Shown piece after piece: positions 1 through 5,205 of a DNA stretch of 5,475 bases. A program made the translations under genes and the position numbers. The notes beneath the pieces were generated by a model that searched no databases, had not been told where the DNA came from, and saw nothing but the letters and a program-made list of their open reading frames with translations. Position 1 is the first letter of the stretch; the number at the start of each line of letters is the position of its first letter. The stretch spans positions 1 through 5,475 of the forward strand of contig DAHZZC010000175.1 in NCBI GenBank assembly GCA_027435495.1, written 5' to 3'. The DNA is from Planctomycetales bacterium (GTDB taxonomy: Bacteria; Planctomycetota; Planctomycetia; Isosphaerales; Isosphaeraceae).

Positions 1-5
1 TGTCC

Positions 6-20
6 TTCGTGTTTTTCGTG
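6..20. repeat. Short TTCGTG direct repeat at the left edge
   Basis: TTCGTG occurs at 6-11 and 15-20 with a 9-base period, reading CACGAA..CACGAA on the minus strand. It sits just downstream of the SDR stop codon. Only two units are visible and the window edge cuts the context, so whether this is a dispersed intergenic repeat cannot be decided here. Confidence 0.3.
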
Positions 21-42
21 GTTCCTCCTCCCTTTTTCTGGC

Positions 43-822
43 TCATTCCGTGGTGCCCAGGAATCGGCCGCCGTCGACGCGGAAGCAGGCGCCCGTGACG
101 AAGCTCGTCCCTTCGAGCAGGTAGACGATCAATCGGTTGACATCGCCTGGCGTGCCGCAGCGCTGGAGTGGGGTCTGCGCGATCACGGCGGCGCGCTCGG
201 CCTCGGCGAGGTCCGGCGGCGGATCGATCATGTCCGGCTGGATCATGGCCACCGGGATGTGCGGCGCCAGCTCCGCGGCGAGGGCCATCGTCATCGTCGA
301 CAGCCCGCCCTTGGCTGTCAGATACGGAAGATAGCCTCGATAGGGACGCTCGGTGGCCCAGTCGCCGAAGTTCACGATCCGCCCCTTGATCCCGTCGACC
401 GCGGTCTGGTCGAGCATGGCCCGGGCCGCCGCGACCGCCGCGTGATACGGCGCGGCGAGGTTGGCGGCGATCATCGCGTCGAAGTCGGCGGGGCGGAGGG
501 TCAAGAAGGGCGTCCGTCGGTAGACGCTCGCCATGTTCACCAGCGCGTCGAGCCGGCCGAAATGGGCGACGGTTTGTCGGACCGCGGCCTCGGCCTCGTC
601 GGGCTTCGATAGGTCGGCCTGGATCGCGAGTCCGCGTTGGCCTCGCGATTCGACATCGCGGATCGTCTGCTCGATGGTTTCCCGGCTGGTGTGGTAGGTC
701 ATCGCGACGTCCCAGCCGCGATCGGCGAGCATTCGCGCCAGCTCGCTGCCGACCCGACGCCCGCCGGTGATCAGGATCGAGCCGGTCCGGTCGGCGTTGG
801 GGGTGGCGGCGGATCTGGGCAT
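43..822 (-). CDS. SDR-family oxidoreductase, pteridine reductase (PTR1/FolM)-like
   Basis: A 259-residue short-chain dehydrogenase/reductase with a Rossmann fold, probably cytoplasmic and NADPH-dependent. Visible features, in order: the dinucleotide loop TGGRRVG (19-25), an Asp-Leu pair at 70-71 expected to contact adenine, the NMAS strand end (96-99), the structural Asn121, Tyr167-x-x-x-Lys171 as the catalytic pair, and a C-terminal FRVDGG (247-252). The usual catalytic Ser before the Tyr is replaced by Asp154 in NFGDWA. Together with the Arg-Arg in the cofactor loop and the YHTS stretch after strand 2, this is the signature of pteridine/dihydromonapterin reductases rather than generic SDRs. 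The likely role is reduction of a pterin to its tetrahydro form; the exact substrate is inferred. The ATG at 820-822 is supported by GGAAAGG (831-837 on the minus strand, 8 bases away), which lies inside the upstream adenosyltransferase gene and suggests coupled translation. A plain 3-ketoacyl-type reductase is the alternative. Confidence 0.87.
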   Translation of the reverse strand: MPRSAATPNADRTGSILITGGRRVGSELARMLADRGWDVAMTYHTSRETIEQTIRDVESRGQRGLAIQADLSKPDEAEAAVRQTVAHFGRLDALVNMASVYRRTPFLTLRPADFDAMIAANLAAPYHAAVAAARAMLDQTAVDGIKGRIVNFGDWATERPYRGYLPYLTAKGGLSTMTMALAAELAPHIPVAMIQPDMIDPPPDLAEAERAAVIAQTPLQRCGTPGDVNRLIVYLLEGTSFVTGACFRVDGGRFLGTTE

Positions 823-823
823 T

Positions 824-1372
824 TCAGAGACCTTTCCAGATCACGTCCGCGACGCCCGCACGCCGGTTGACCGCCCGCGCCAGCACAAAAAGCAGGTCGC
901 TGAGCCGGTTCAAATAGACGATGTCGAGCGGTGAGACGTGTTGCCCCTCGGAGTGCGACAGCGCGACCGCCAGACGCTCGGCGCGTCGGCAGACGGCCCG
1001 CGCCAGGTGAAGGTGGGCGGCCGACGCCGAGCCGCCCGGAAGAATAAAGTGCGTCAGTGGAGGAAGCTCGTCCTCGATCCGGTCGATCGCCGATTCCAGG
1101 TGCGCGACATGAGCCCCGGTGATCGCGCCGTGGAACGGGCCGTCCGGCGAGGGGTCGGCCAGTGCCGAGCCGAGGACAAAAAGGTCGTCCTGGAGCCGGG
1201 CCGTGAGGGCGTCGGCCTCCGCATCGAGCCCAATCGCCCGCGAGGCGCCGAGGGCGGCGTTCAGTTCGTCGACCGTCCCATAAGCCTCGACCCGCAGGTC
1301 GGCCTTCGAGACGCGGCCGGGGCCGAGAAGCCCGGTTGAGCCGTCATCCCCGGTCTTCGTGTAGATCCGCAC
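824..1372 (-). CDS. PduO-type cob(I)alamin / cob(I)yrinic acid a,c-diamide adenosyltransferase
   Basis: A 182-residue ATP:corrinoid adenosyltransferase of the PduO/MMAB family. It transfers the adenosyl group of ATP to cob(I)alamin to make coenzyme B12, and family members work as trimers in the cytosol. Family motifs are complete: the N-terminal ATP-binding segment with KTGDDG (6-11), GRVSK (19-23), VEAYGTVDELN (28-38), FILPGG (109-114), the Arg-rich helix RAVCRRAER (125-133) and YLNRLSDLLFVLAR (153-166). Length is typical and nothing appears to be missing. The start is GTG (1370-1372), where the first conserved strand begins. It is preceded by GGAAGGA (1383-1389 on the minus strand) at 10 bases. 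The stop is one base from the ATG of the pteridine-reductase-like gene, so the two are almost surely co-transcribed. No cobalamin-dependent enzyme lies beside it, so it may serve a B12-dependent enzyme or salvage pathway elsewhere in the genome. Confidence 0.95.
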   Translation of the reverse strand: MRIYTKTGDDGSTGLLGPGRVSKADLRVEAYGTVDELNAALGASRAIGLDAEADALTARLQDDLFVLGSALADPSPDGPFHGAITGAHVAHLESAIDRIEDELPPLTHFILPGGSASAAHLHLARAVCRRAERLAVALSHSEGQHVSPLDIVYLNRLSDLLFVLARAVNRRAGVADVIWKGL

Positions 1373-1402
1373 CTTTGTCCAGTCCTTCCGGGGGCTCGGG
1401 CA

Positions 1403-1431
1403 TTGGCGAACGCCTGGTCAGTCCCTATACT
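1403..1431 (+). promoter_or_regulatory. Predicted sigma70-type promoter of the PD40 propeller gene
   Basis: TTGGCG (1403-1408) and TATACT (1426-1431) are separated by exactly 17 bases, close to the -35/-10 consensus. Transcription would start near 1438, giving a leader of about 54 bases before the ATG at 1492. It lies in the divergent gap between the adenosyltransferase and propeller genes. The call is by eye only. Confidence 0.55.
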
Positions 1432-1480
1432 AGGCGCGGCCGAGACGACCGGCCACCCCGATCGACACCGATGGAGCCCG

Positions 1481-1485
1481 GGAGC
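1481..1485 (+). promoter_or_regulatory. Ribosome binding site fixing the start at 1492
   Basis: GGAGC lies 6 bases before the ATG at 1492. The in-frame ATG at 1471 has no purine-rich site before it, and the one at 1336 lies inside the adenosyltransferase gene and upstream of the predicted promoter. Confidence 0.6.
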
Positions 1486-1491
1486 TTGCCG

Positions 1492-2592
1492 ATGATCGCG
1501 ACCCTGTCGACCTCGATGATCCTCGCCGCGGCGATCGTGGCGCAACATCCCTCGGGATCGCCCCACAGCGCGACGTCGGGGATGTCGGCGGAGGAGGTCG
1601 CGCGTCACGAGGCGCGGCACCTGAAAGACATCCGCCAGGTGACCTCCGGCTTCGGTCGGGCCGGCGAGGGATATTTCAGTCCCGACGGCCGCTCGATCAT
1701 CTTCCAGGCGGTGCCGAACGTCCCACCCTCGATCTTCCACCGGCCGAGGCCGGATGAGGACGGCTACCAGATCTTCCTCGGCCCGCTCGCCGAGGACGCC
1801 TCGGCCCGGATGGTCAGCACCGGCCAGGGCCGATGCACCTGCCCCTACTTCCATCCGAGCGGGAAGTCGATCCTGTTCGCCTCGACGCACCTGAACCCCA
1901 GCACCGAGGCCGAGCCCTCGAAGGGCCCCGCCTACAGCCGGACCTCGCGCTATCGGTGGGAATTCCCCGATTCGATGGACATCTTCGCCGCTGACCTCGA
2001 CGGGAAAAATCTCGTCCGGCTGACCGACGCCCCGGGTTACGACGCCGAGGGCAGTTACTCGGCCGACGGCTCGAAGATCATCTTCACCTCGTTCCGCGAC
2101 GGCGACGGCGAGATCTACATCATGGACGCCGACGGCAAGAACCCGCGCAGAATCACTCACGCGAAGGGATACGACGGCGGGCCCTTCTTCTCGCCCGACG
2201 GCAAGCGGATCATCTACCGAAGCGACCGCAAGGGGAACGACCTGCTCCAGGTCTACATCAACAACACCGAGGGAACGGCCGAGCGGGCCCTGACGAAGAA
2301 CGAGTTTGTGAACTGGGGTCCGTACTGGCACCCCGACGGCCGGCACATCATCTACGCGACCAGCCGGCACGGTCATTCGAATTATGAGCTGTACCTGATG
2401 GACGTCGACACCGCCGCCGAGGAGCGGATCACCTATCACGAGGGCTTCGACGGCCTCCCGGTCTTCACCCCCGACGGAAAACGGCTGATGTGGACCTCCA
2501 GCGGCCGGACATCCGACCGGAAGAGTCAGCTCTTCCTCGCCGAGTTCACGATGGAGCCCGCCGCCGCGCCGGCGCGGGCGGCCTCGCGATGA
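1492..2592 (+). CDS. TolB-like PD40 beta-propeller protein, probably exported
   Basis: A 366-residue protein whose body is a run of WD40-like PD40 repeats. The repeat signature (S/H-P-D-G-K plus a strand such as IIY or IIF) recurs at residues 62-66, 121-125, 190-194, 233-238, 280-284 and 325-330, enough for a six-bladed propeller like the C-terminal domain of TolB. Residues 1-17 are hydrophobic (MIATLSTSMILAAAIVA) and look like a signal peptide with cleavage near Ala17, although the n-region has no Lys or Arg, which is weak for a signal. Such proteins usually act in the periplasm or at the cell surface as interaction scaffolds; no catalytic residues are recognisable. It lacks the N-terminal TolB domain and has no tol/pal neighbours, so it should not be called tolB. 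The start at 1492 was chosen for its Shine-Dalgarno and signal peptide. The last residues (AAAPARAASR) are low-complexity, and the gene ends only 6 bases before the GTTAGGC cassette-border motif. Confidence 0.82.
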   Translation: MIATLSTSMILAAAIVAQHPSGSPHSATSGMSAEEVARHEARHLKDIRQVTSGFGRAGEGYFSPDGRSIIFQAVPNVPPSIFHRPRPDEDGYQIFLGPLAEDASARMVSTGQGRCTCPYFHPSGKSILFASTHLNPSTEAEPSKGPAYSRTSRYRWEFPDSMDIFAADLDGKNLVRLTDAPGYDAEGSYSADGSKIIFTSFRDGDGEIYIMDADGKNPRRITHAKGYDGGPFFSPDGKRIIYRSDRKGNDLLQVYINNTEGTAERALTKNEFVNWGPYWHPDGRHIIYATSRHGHSNYELYLMDVDTAAEERITYHEGFDGLPVFTPDGKRLMWTSSGRTSDRKSQLFLAEFTMEPAAAPARAASR

Positions 2593-2598
2593 TCACTT

Positions 2599-2605
2599 GT
2601 TAGGC
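2599..2605. other. GTTAGGC core site, candidate left border of an integron cassette
   Basis: GTTAGGC fits the integron core-site consensus GTTRRRY, cut between G and TT. It is the exact inverse complement of GCCTAAC at 4062-4068, and the match extends outward: GTTAGGCGAAG (2599-2609) is the inverse of CTTCGCCTAAC (4058-4068). In an integrated cassette the left TTAGGC derives from the cassette's own attC, which would explain why it pairs with the R'' box at the far end. The rest of the gap to 2698 holds the toxin gene leader; I see no convincing promoter there. Confidence 0.5.
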
Positions 2606-2686
2606 GAAGCATCCGCTTGCGTCCGGCTTGGAATCTTGCGACGATCGGCGTGAGAGGCGATGCGGAGGGTGCCTCGGCGATCGACC

Positions 2687-2694
2687 AGGAGGAG
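2687..2694 (+). promoter_or_regulatory. Strong Shine-Dalgarno fixing the toxin gene start at 2699
   Basis: AGGAGGAG ends 4 bases before the ATG at 2699 (AGGAGG at 6 bases). It selects this start over the in-frame ATG at 2660, and the SEC-C motif begins only six residues later. Confidence 0.8.
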
Positions 2695-2698
2695 CAAC

Positions 2699-3760
2699 AT
2701 GGCAACGGTCCATGTCGGTCGAAATGACCTCTGCCCGTGCGGAAGCGGCCGGAAGTTCAAGCGTTGCTGCTGCTCCGCAAATCGGGCCATTGAGCGGACG
2801 GGTAGCTCCGCCTTCGAGATGCCGCGGCCCATCGCCGGTGATGACGCCGAAGGGACCGGAATGACACCTCAACGCCGTCTGGAGCGCCGGAGCCAGGACA
2901 ACCGGCCGATCAACAGGATACCGGTCCACTACACCTATGCAGAGCCGTTCGGCGAGGCCGAATGCATCGACTGCTTCCCGGTCGAAAATCCCATCATCCT
3001 GGCCGAGGGGAATGTTGTCCCCGCCGAATGGCTCCAGCCGGGCATGCGGTTCCGGATGGAGGACGGTGCCTTGGGCCTGGTCACGGCGGTCGAACCGGCC
3101 CGCGTTTTGGAACCGCCGTCTTGGACGCCGGATCGGCATGACAACGACCCGCGGCGGGTGCTCGGAACGATCAAGCACCAGGGCTTTGTGGTCTTGGACG
3201 TGACCTTCGGCGGCCAGACGGTGACGACCACACCGGACCACCTGTTCTGCTCGGGGAGTCGTGGGGCCTGGGTGCCCGTCGGCTCGATGCGTCCCGGAGA
3301 GCGACTCCGCAACGACCCGGGCGGGGTGACGCCGATCGAAGCGACAGGCCCGTCTCGAGATGGCGTTATCGAACGATACAATCTGGAGGTGGAGGAGCCC
3401 CCCACGTTCTTTGTCGGGGCCGGCGCGTCGGGCTCGGCCTTGGTGCATAACGGCAAAGGAGACGACATCAATAAGCCTGCCGTGCCAACCGAAGCGGATC
3501 ACATCAAGGCAGTACAGGCCCCGGGCAGGTACAACGCGACTGTCGGCTCTGAGGAGGAGGCGCGTCGCATCCTCCAAACGGCCCTGCCACACGCTACGGA
3601 GGTTCCTCGCGCCGTTCCTGGTCAAACTTACCCCCAGCCGGGGCCGGGTGTGAAGGCGTGGTATCAAGTCCAGCCCCCCGAGCCTGACGTCGGTAACAAC
3701 TTGCCGCACGTCAAATACGAAGACTGGACCGGTGGCAAGAAATTCAAGGGTGGGCGTTGA
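2699..3760 (+). CDS. SEC-C / HINT-domain polymorphic toxin-like protein
   Basis: A 353-residue protein with three parts. (1) A SEC-C zinc motif at residues 7-25, GRNDLCPCGSGRKFKRCC, with ligands Cys12, Cys14, Cys23 and Cys24, as at the SecA C-terminus. (2) After a charged linker, a HINT (intein-like) domain from about residue 91 to 251. It has a nucleophile Cys92 in CFPVENPIILAEG, block B TTTPDH with His181, then WVPVGSMRPGERL (191-203), RYNLEVEEPPTFFVGAG (226-242) and the terminal V-H-N (249-251). The residue after Asn251 is Gly, so cleavage rather than splicing is expected. (3) A 102-residue C-terminal domain (252-353) that HINT cleavage would release. I do not recognise its family; it ends in Trp343 and a Lys/Gly-rich tail. 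By analogy with PT-HINT toxins the last part would be the effector. No signal peptide, RHS repeats or other secretion domain is seen, so the SEC-C motif is the only candidate targeting or chaperone-docking element. The next gene, 48 bases downstream, is a likely immunity gene. The domain calls are firm; toxicity is inferred. Confidence 0.85.
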   Translation: MATVHVGRNDLCPCGSGRKFKRCCCSANRAIERTGSSAFEMPRPIAGDDAEGTGMTPQRRLERRSQDNRPINRIPVHYTYAEPFGEAECIDCFPVENPIILAEGNVVPAEWLQPGMRFRMEDGALGLVTAVEPARVLEPPSWTPDRHDNDPRRVLGTIKHQGFVVLDVTFGGQTVTTTPDHLFCSGSRGAWVPVGSMRPGERLRNDPGGVTPIEATGPSRDGVIERYNLEVEEPPTFFVGAGASGSALVHNGKGDDINKPAVPTEADHIKAVQAPGRYNATVGSEEEARRILQTALPHATEVPRAVPGQTYPQPGPGVKAWYQVQPPEPDVGNNLPHVKYEDWTGGKKFKGGR

Positions 3761-3777
3761 GGCCATCTCTTCTTTCC

Positions 3778-3799
3778 GGAGTCGGAGTCGGAGTAGGAG
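3778..3799 (+). repeat. Tandem GGAGTC hexamer overlapping the immunity-gene ribosome binding site
   Basis: GGAGTC (3778-3783), GGAGTC (3784-3789), GGAGTA (3790-3795) and GGAG (3796-3799) make 3.7 copies of a hexamer. Each copy carries a GGAG core; the last, as AGGAG (3795-3799), lies 9 bases before the ATG at 3809 and is the best Shine-Dalgarno. Upstream copies may act as standby sites. Confidence 0.6.
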
Positions 3800-3808
3800 A
3801 ATTCGATC

Positions 3809-4051
3809 ATGTCATATATGTTTGAGGTCCTGTACAAATCGCCTTCTGACGCCCGACGCGAGGCGACGATTTCGGAGTATGTCGCCCCGTTCGGTGGCAA
3901 TTTGACCTGTCGCGAGGAGCCAGACGTGATCGGGATTGGTCCCGTCTGCTTGACCTACGAGTTCGATGATCTCGGCGTTGCCGAACAAGCTGCTTCCCGC
4001 TTGCGGTCGCGCGGTGAACATGTCGAAGGCCCCGTCGACTACGGCGACTGA
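3809..4051 (+). CDS. Small protein, candidate immunity protein for the upstream toxin
   Basis: An 80-residue protein with no recognisable family. It is soluble in appearance, acidic near its C-terminus (PVDYGD), and has no signal peptide or membrane segment. The pattern of an N-terminal strand (MFEVLYK), a helix rich in Ala/Arg/Glu, strands around NLTCRE and VCLTYEF, and a second helix (DLGVAEQAASRLRSRG) would suit a small alpha/beta fold; this is a reading of the sequence, not a prediction run. The ATG at 3809 follows AGGAG at 9 bases. It lies 48 bases after the SEC-C/HINT protein on the same strand and just before the attC-like element, the position immunity genes take behind polymorphic toxins. 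By hand count 26 of its 80 codons end in A or T, much more than in the flanking genes, which resembles the toxin tip. Function is inferred from position and composition only. Confidence 0.65.
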   Translation: MSYMFEVLYKSPSDARREATISEYVAPFGGNLTCREEPDVIGIGPVCLTYEFDDLGVAEQAASRLRSRGEHVEGPVDYGD

Positions 4052-4061
4052 CGGAGCCCTT

Positions 4062-4161
4062 CGCCTAACCTTGCGCTGCGGCGGACCCCGGCCACGGGCC
4101 ACGCTTCGTGTGTCCTCAACGCTCATTGGACCGTGGCCGGGTCCGCTGAGCTTGGTCAATG
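4062..4161. other. attC-like imperfect inverted repeat (integron recombination site candidate)
   Basis: The element opens with GCCTAAC (4062-4068), a perfect R'' box (RYYYAAC), then an L''-like GCGCTGC (4074-4080). A long stem follows: 4081-4097 pairs with 4131-4146 over 16 base pairs with one bulged C in the run 4086-4089. The apical segment is 33 bases (4098-4130), and an L'-like GAGC (4149-4151) follows the right arm. This order (R'', L'', stem with an extrahelical base, L', R') and the ~100-base length suit attC sites. The weak point is the right end: the expected GTTRRRY is represented only by GTCAATG (4155-4161). It begins 10 bases after the immunity gene stop, as attC sites do after cassette genes. 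Alternatives are a structured transcription terminator or an unrelated inverted repeat. No integron integrase is in the window. Confidence 0.5.
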
Positions 4162-4181
4162 GGGTGCGTCGGTGCGCACCC
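4162..4181 (+). terminator. Small GC-rich hairpin, weak terminator candidate
   Basis: GGGTGCG (4162-4168) and CGCACCC (4175-4181) form a perfect 7-bp stem with a 6-base loop. T-rich sequence (CGTTTCCTTT, 4191-4200) comes only 10 bases later, so an intrinsic terminator is doubtful. It lies between the attC-like element and the DinB gene. Confidence 0.25.
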
Positions 4182-4219
4182 GGACTGCTCCGTTTCCTTT
4201 GTGGGAGAACGACGACGAG

Positions 4220-4708
4220 ATGGGACCCAAGGACGTGATCCGCAAGTCGATGGCCACTGCCGATTTCACCATCAACAGCTACCTGGGCGATCTGACCGAC
4301 GAGGAACTGCGCCTCGTGCCGGTCGAGGGGATGCAGCCGATCGCCCGGCAGCTCGGCCACCTGATCGTGGCCGAGCAAATGTTCCAGGAGATGCTCGAGC
4401 CCGGCTCGGCGCCGGCGCTCCCCGAGGGCTTCGACAAGGCCCACTCGCTGAAGGAGAACCTCGAGGATTCGTCCGGCTACAAGACCAAGGACGAGTACCT
4501 CGCCCTCTGGAAGTAGCAGCGCGACGCCATCGAGGCGATTCTCGACCGCATCCCCGACGCCGAACTCGACAGCACCCAGGAAGGCAAGCTCCCGCCCTGG
4601 GCTCCGACCGTCGGCGACGTCCTGAACATGGTCGGCCTTCACTCGCTGATGCACGCCGGTCAGTTTGTCGCCGTCCGCCGGAAACTGAACAAGCCGATCA
4701 CGTTCTGA
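4220..4708 (+). pseudogene. DinB-family protein gene interrupted by an in-frame TAG
   Basis: The reading frame encodes a 162-position DinB/YfiT-like four-helix protein. Members of this superfamily bind a metal with three histidines and often act as thiol-dependent transferases or damage-inducible proteins. The frame has His47 in QLGHLIV on the first helix pair and His141/His145 in HSLMH near the C-terminus, the expected triad. Codon 99 (4514-4516) is TAG, placed between LALWK and QRDAIEAIL; both sides are in the same frame and both read as typical family sequence. Stopping there leaves 98 residues with only one metal ligand. A single base change from CAG or another sense codon would restore the gene. 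It may be a recent pseudogene, a sequencing error, or a gene with suppressed amber; nothing in view supports the last. Start ATG 4220 has GGGAG (4203-4207) at a rather long 12 bases. It ends 12 bases from the convergent glutaredoxin-like gene. Confidence 0.8.
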
Positions 4709-4720
4709 TCGGTCGATGCC

Positions 4721-5023
4721 TTATCGGCCCTCGGCCCTGAGGAGCCGATCCAGCAGCGCGGGATTCACCAGGCCGCGGAACCGGACCTTGCCGTTCACGG
4801 CAACGACCGGGACCGCGGCCCCGTGCTGCGCGGCGAGATCGGGGTCGCTGTCCACGTCGACCTCCTCGATCGCGAAGCCCCAGCCCGGCTGCTTTTCGCG
4901 GAGGACATCGAGCGCCTTGTGGCAGCAGCAGCACTCCGCGCGGGTGTAGACGGTGAATGTCAGGTGCGCCGCGGCCCGGGTGTATTCGCGGCGCCGGCGA
5001 AGGCGGTTCAGCAGGGCGGTCAT
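4721..5023 (-). CDS. Glutaredoxin-like thiol-disulfide protein (DUF836 type)
   Basis: A 100-residue thioredoxin-fold protein of the short glutaredoxin-like group. After a basic N-terminal lead (LNRLRRRREYTR), strand 1 (LTFTVYT, 21-27) leads into the redox site at Cys31-Cys34, here four consecutive cysteines followed by His-Lys-Ala. Strand 2 carries the usual EEVDVDSDPDL pattern (53-63), and VPV (71-73) provides the cis-Pro facing the active site, followed by VNGKVRFRG. It probably reduces protein disulfides or handles glutathione mixed disulfides in the cytosol; the partner is unknown. The ATG at 5021-5023 was chosen over the in-frame ATG at 5060-5062 because AAGGAGG lies 6 bases upstream of it and the longer form adds only a low-complexity lead. 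It converges on the DinB gene with a 12-base gap, too short for separate terminators on both sides. Confidence 0.88.
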   Translation of the reverse strand: MTALLNRLRRRREYTRAAAHLTFTVYTRAECCCCHKALDVLREKQPGWGFAIEEVDVDSDPDLAAQHGAAVPVVAVNGKVRFRGLVNPALLDRLLRAEGR

Positions 5024-5029
5024 CGGAAT

Positions 5030-5036
5030 CCTCCTT
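5030..5036 (-). promoter_or_regulatory. Strong Shine-Dalgarno fixing the glutaredoxin-like start
   Basis: CCTCCTT on the plus strand reads AAGGAGG on the minus strand, 6 bases before the ATG at 5021-5023. It decides against the longer in-frame start at 5060-5062. Confidence 0.8.
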
Positions 5037-5126
5037 GTCGGGAGTCGGGGCGACGTCTCCACCCCTCATCCTACCCGGCGAGTCGCCCTCGGTGCGATCG
5101 ACGGGTTTCACCGTTCACGATGACGC

Positions 5127-5144
5127 CCAGGAGGATCATCCTGG
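5127..5144. promoter_or_regulatory. 18-base near-palindrome, operator-like
   Basis: CCAGGA, g, GATC, a, TCCTGG forms a palindrome with a single mismatched pair (5133/5138). It lies about 100 bases upstream of the glutaredoxin-like start, in the stretch 5063-5252 that holds no gene I can support. A regulator binding site is possible but unproven. Confidence 0.3.
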
Positions 5145-5205
5145 AACCGTAGGGACGGACATATCTGACCCTCTCGAAGCGAGGAGCCTGGCGAGTCTGA
5201 TGTTT

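Noticed and set aside
1425..1453. Promoter on the minus strand overlapping the propeller promoter, for the adenosyltransferase gene
   Set aside because: A TATAGG-like -10 can be read but no acceptable -35 lies at 16-18 bases.
1336..1491. Longer N-terminus for the propeller protein starting at 1336 or 1471
   Set aside because: 1336 lies inside the adenosyltransferase gene and upstream of the predicted promoter; 1471 lacks a ribosome binding site. The start at 1492 has one and begins with a hydrophobic signal-like segment.
1261..2439. Long open frame antisense to the propeller gene
   Set aside because: It is a shadow of a high-GC gene: low-complexity Arg/Val/Gly-rich translation, no family features, and full overlap with the well-supported PD40 gene. 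The same reasoning excludes 2600-3766, 3812-4654 and 5108-5425 on the minus strand.
2561..2581. GC-rich inverted repeat at the end of the propeller gene, considered as a terminator or remnant upstream attC hairpin
   Set aside because: It is explained by Ala/Pro/Arg codons of a low-complexity tail, has no loop and no T-run, and lacks R''/L'' boxes.
2617..2645. Possible promoter for the toxin gene (TTGCGT with GACGAT 17 bases on)
   Set aside because: The -10 match is poor; this spacing is easily found by chance in such sequence.
2660..2698. Upstream ATG at 2660 for the SEC-C/HINT protein
   Set aside because: No ribosome binding site; it would add only an Arg-rich lead, while AGGAGG sits ideally before the ATG at 2699.
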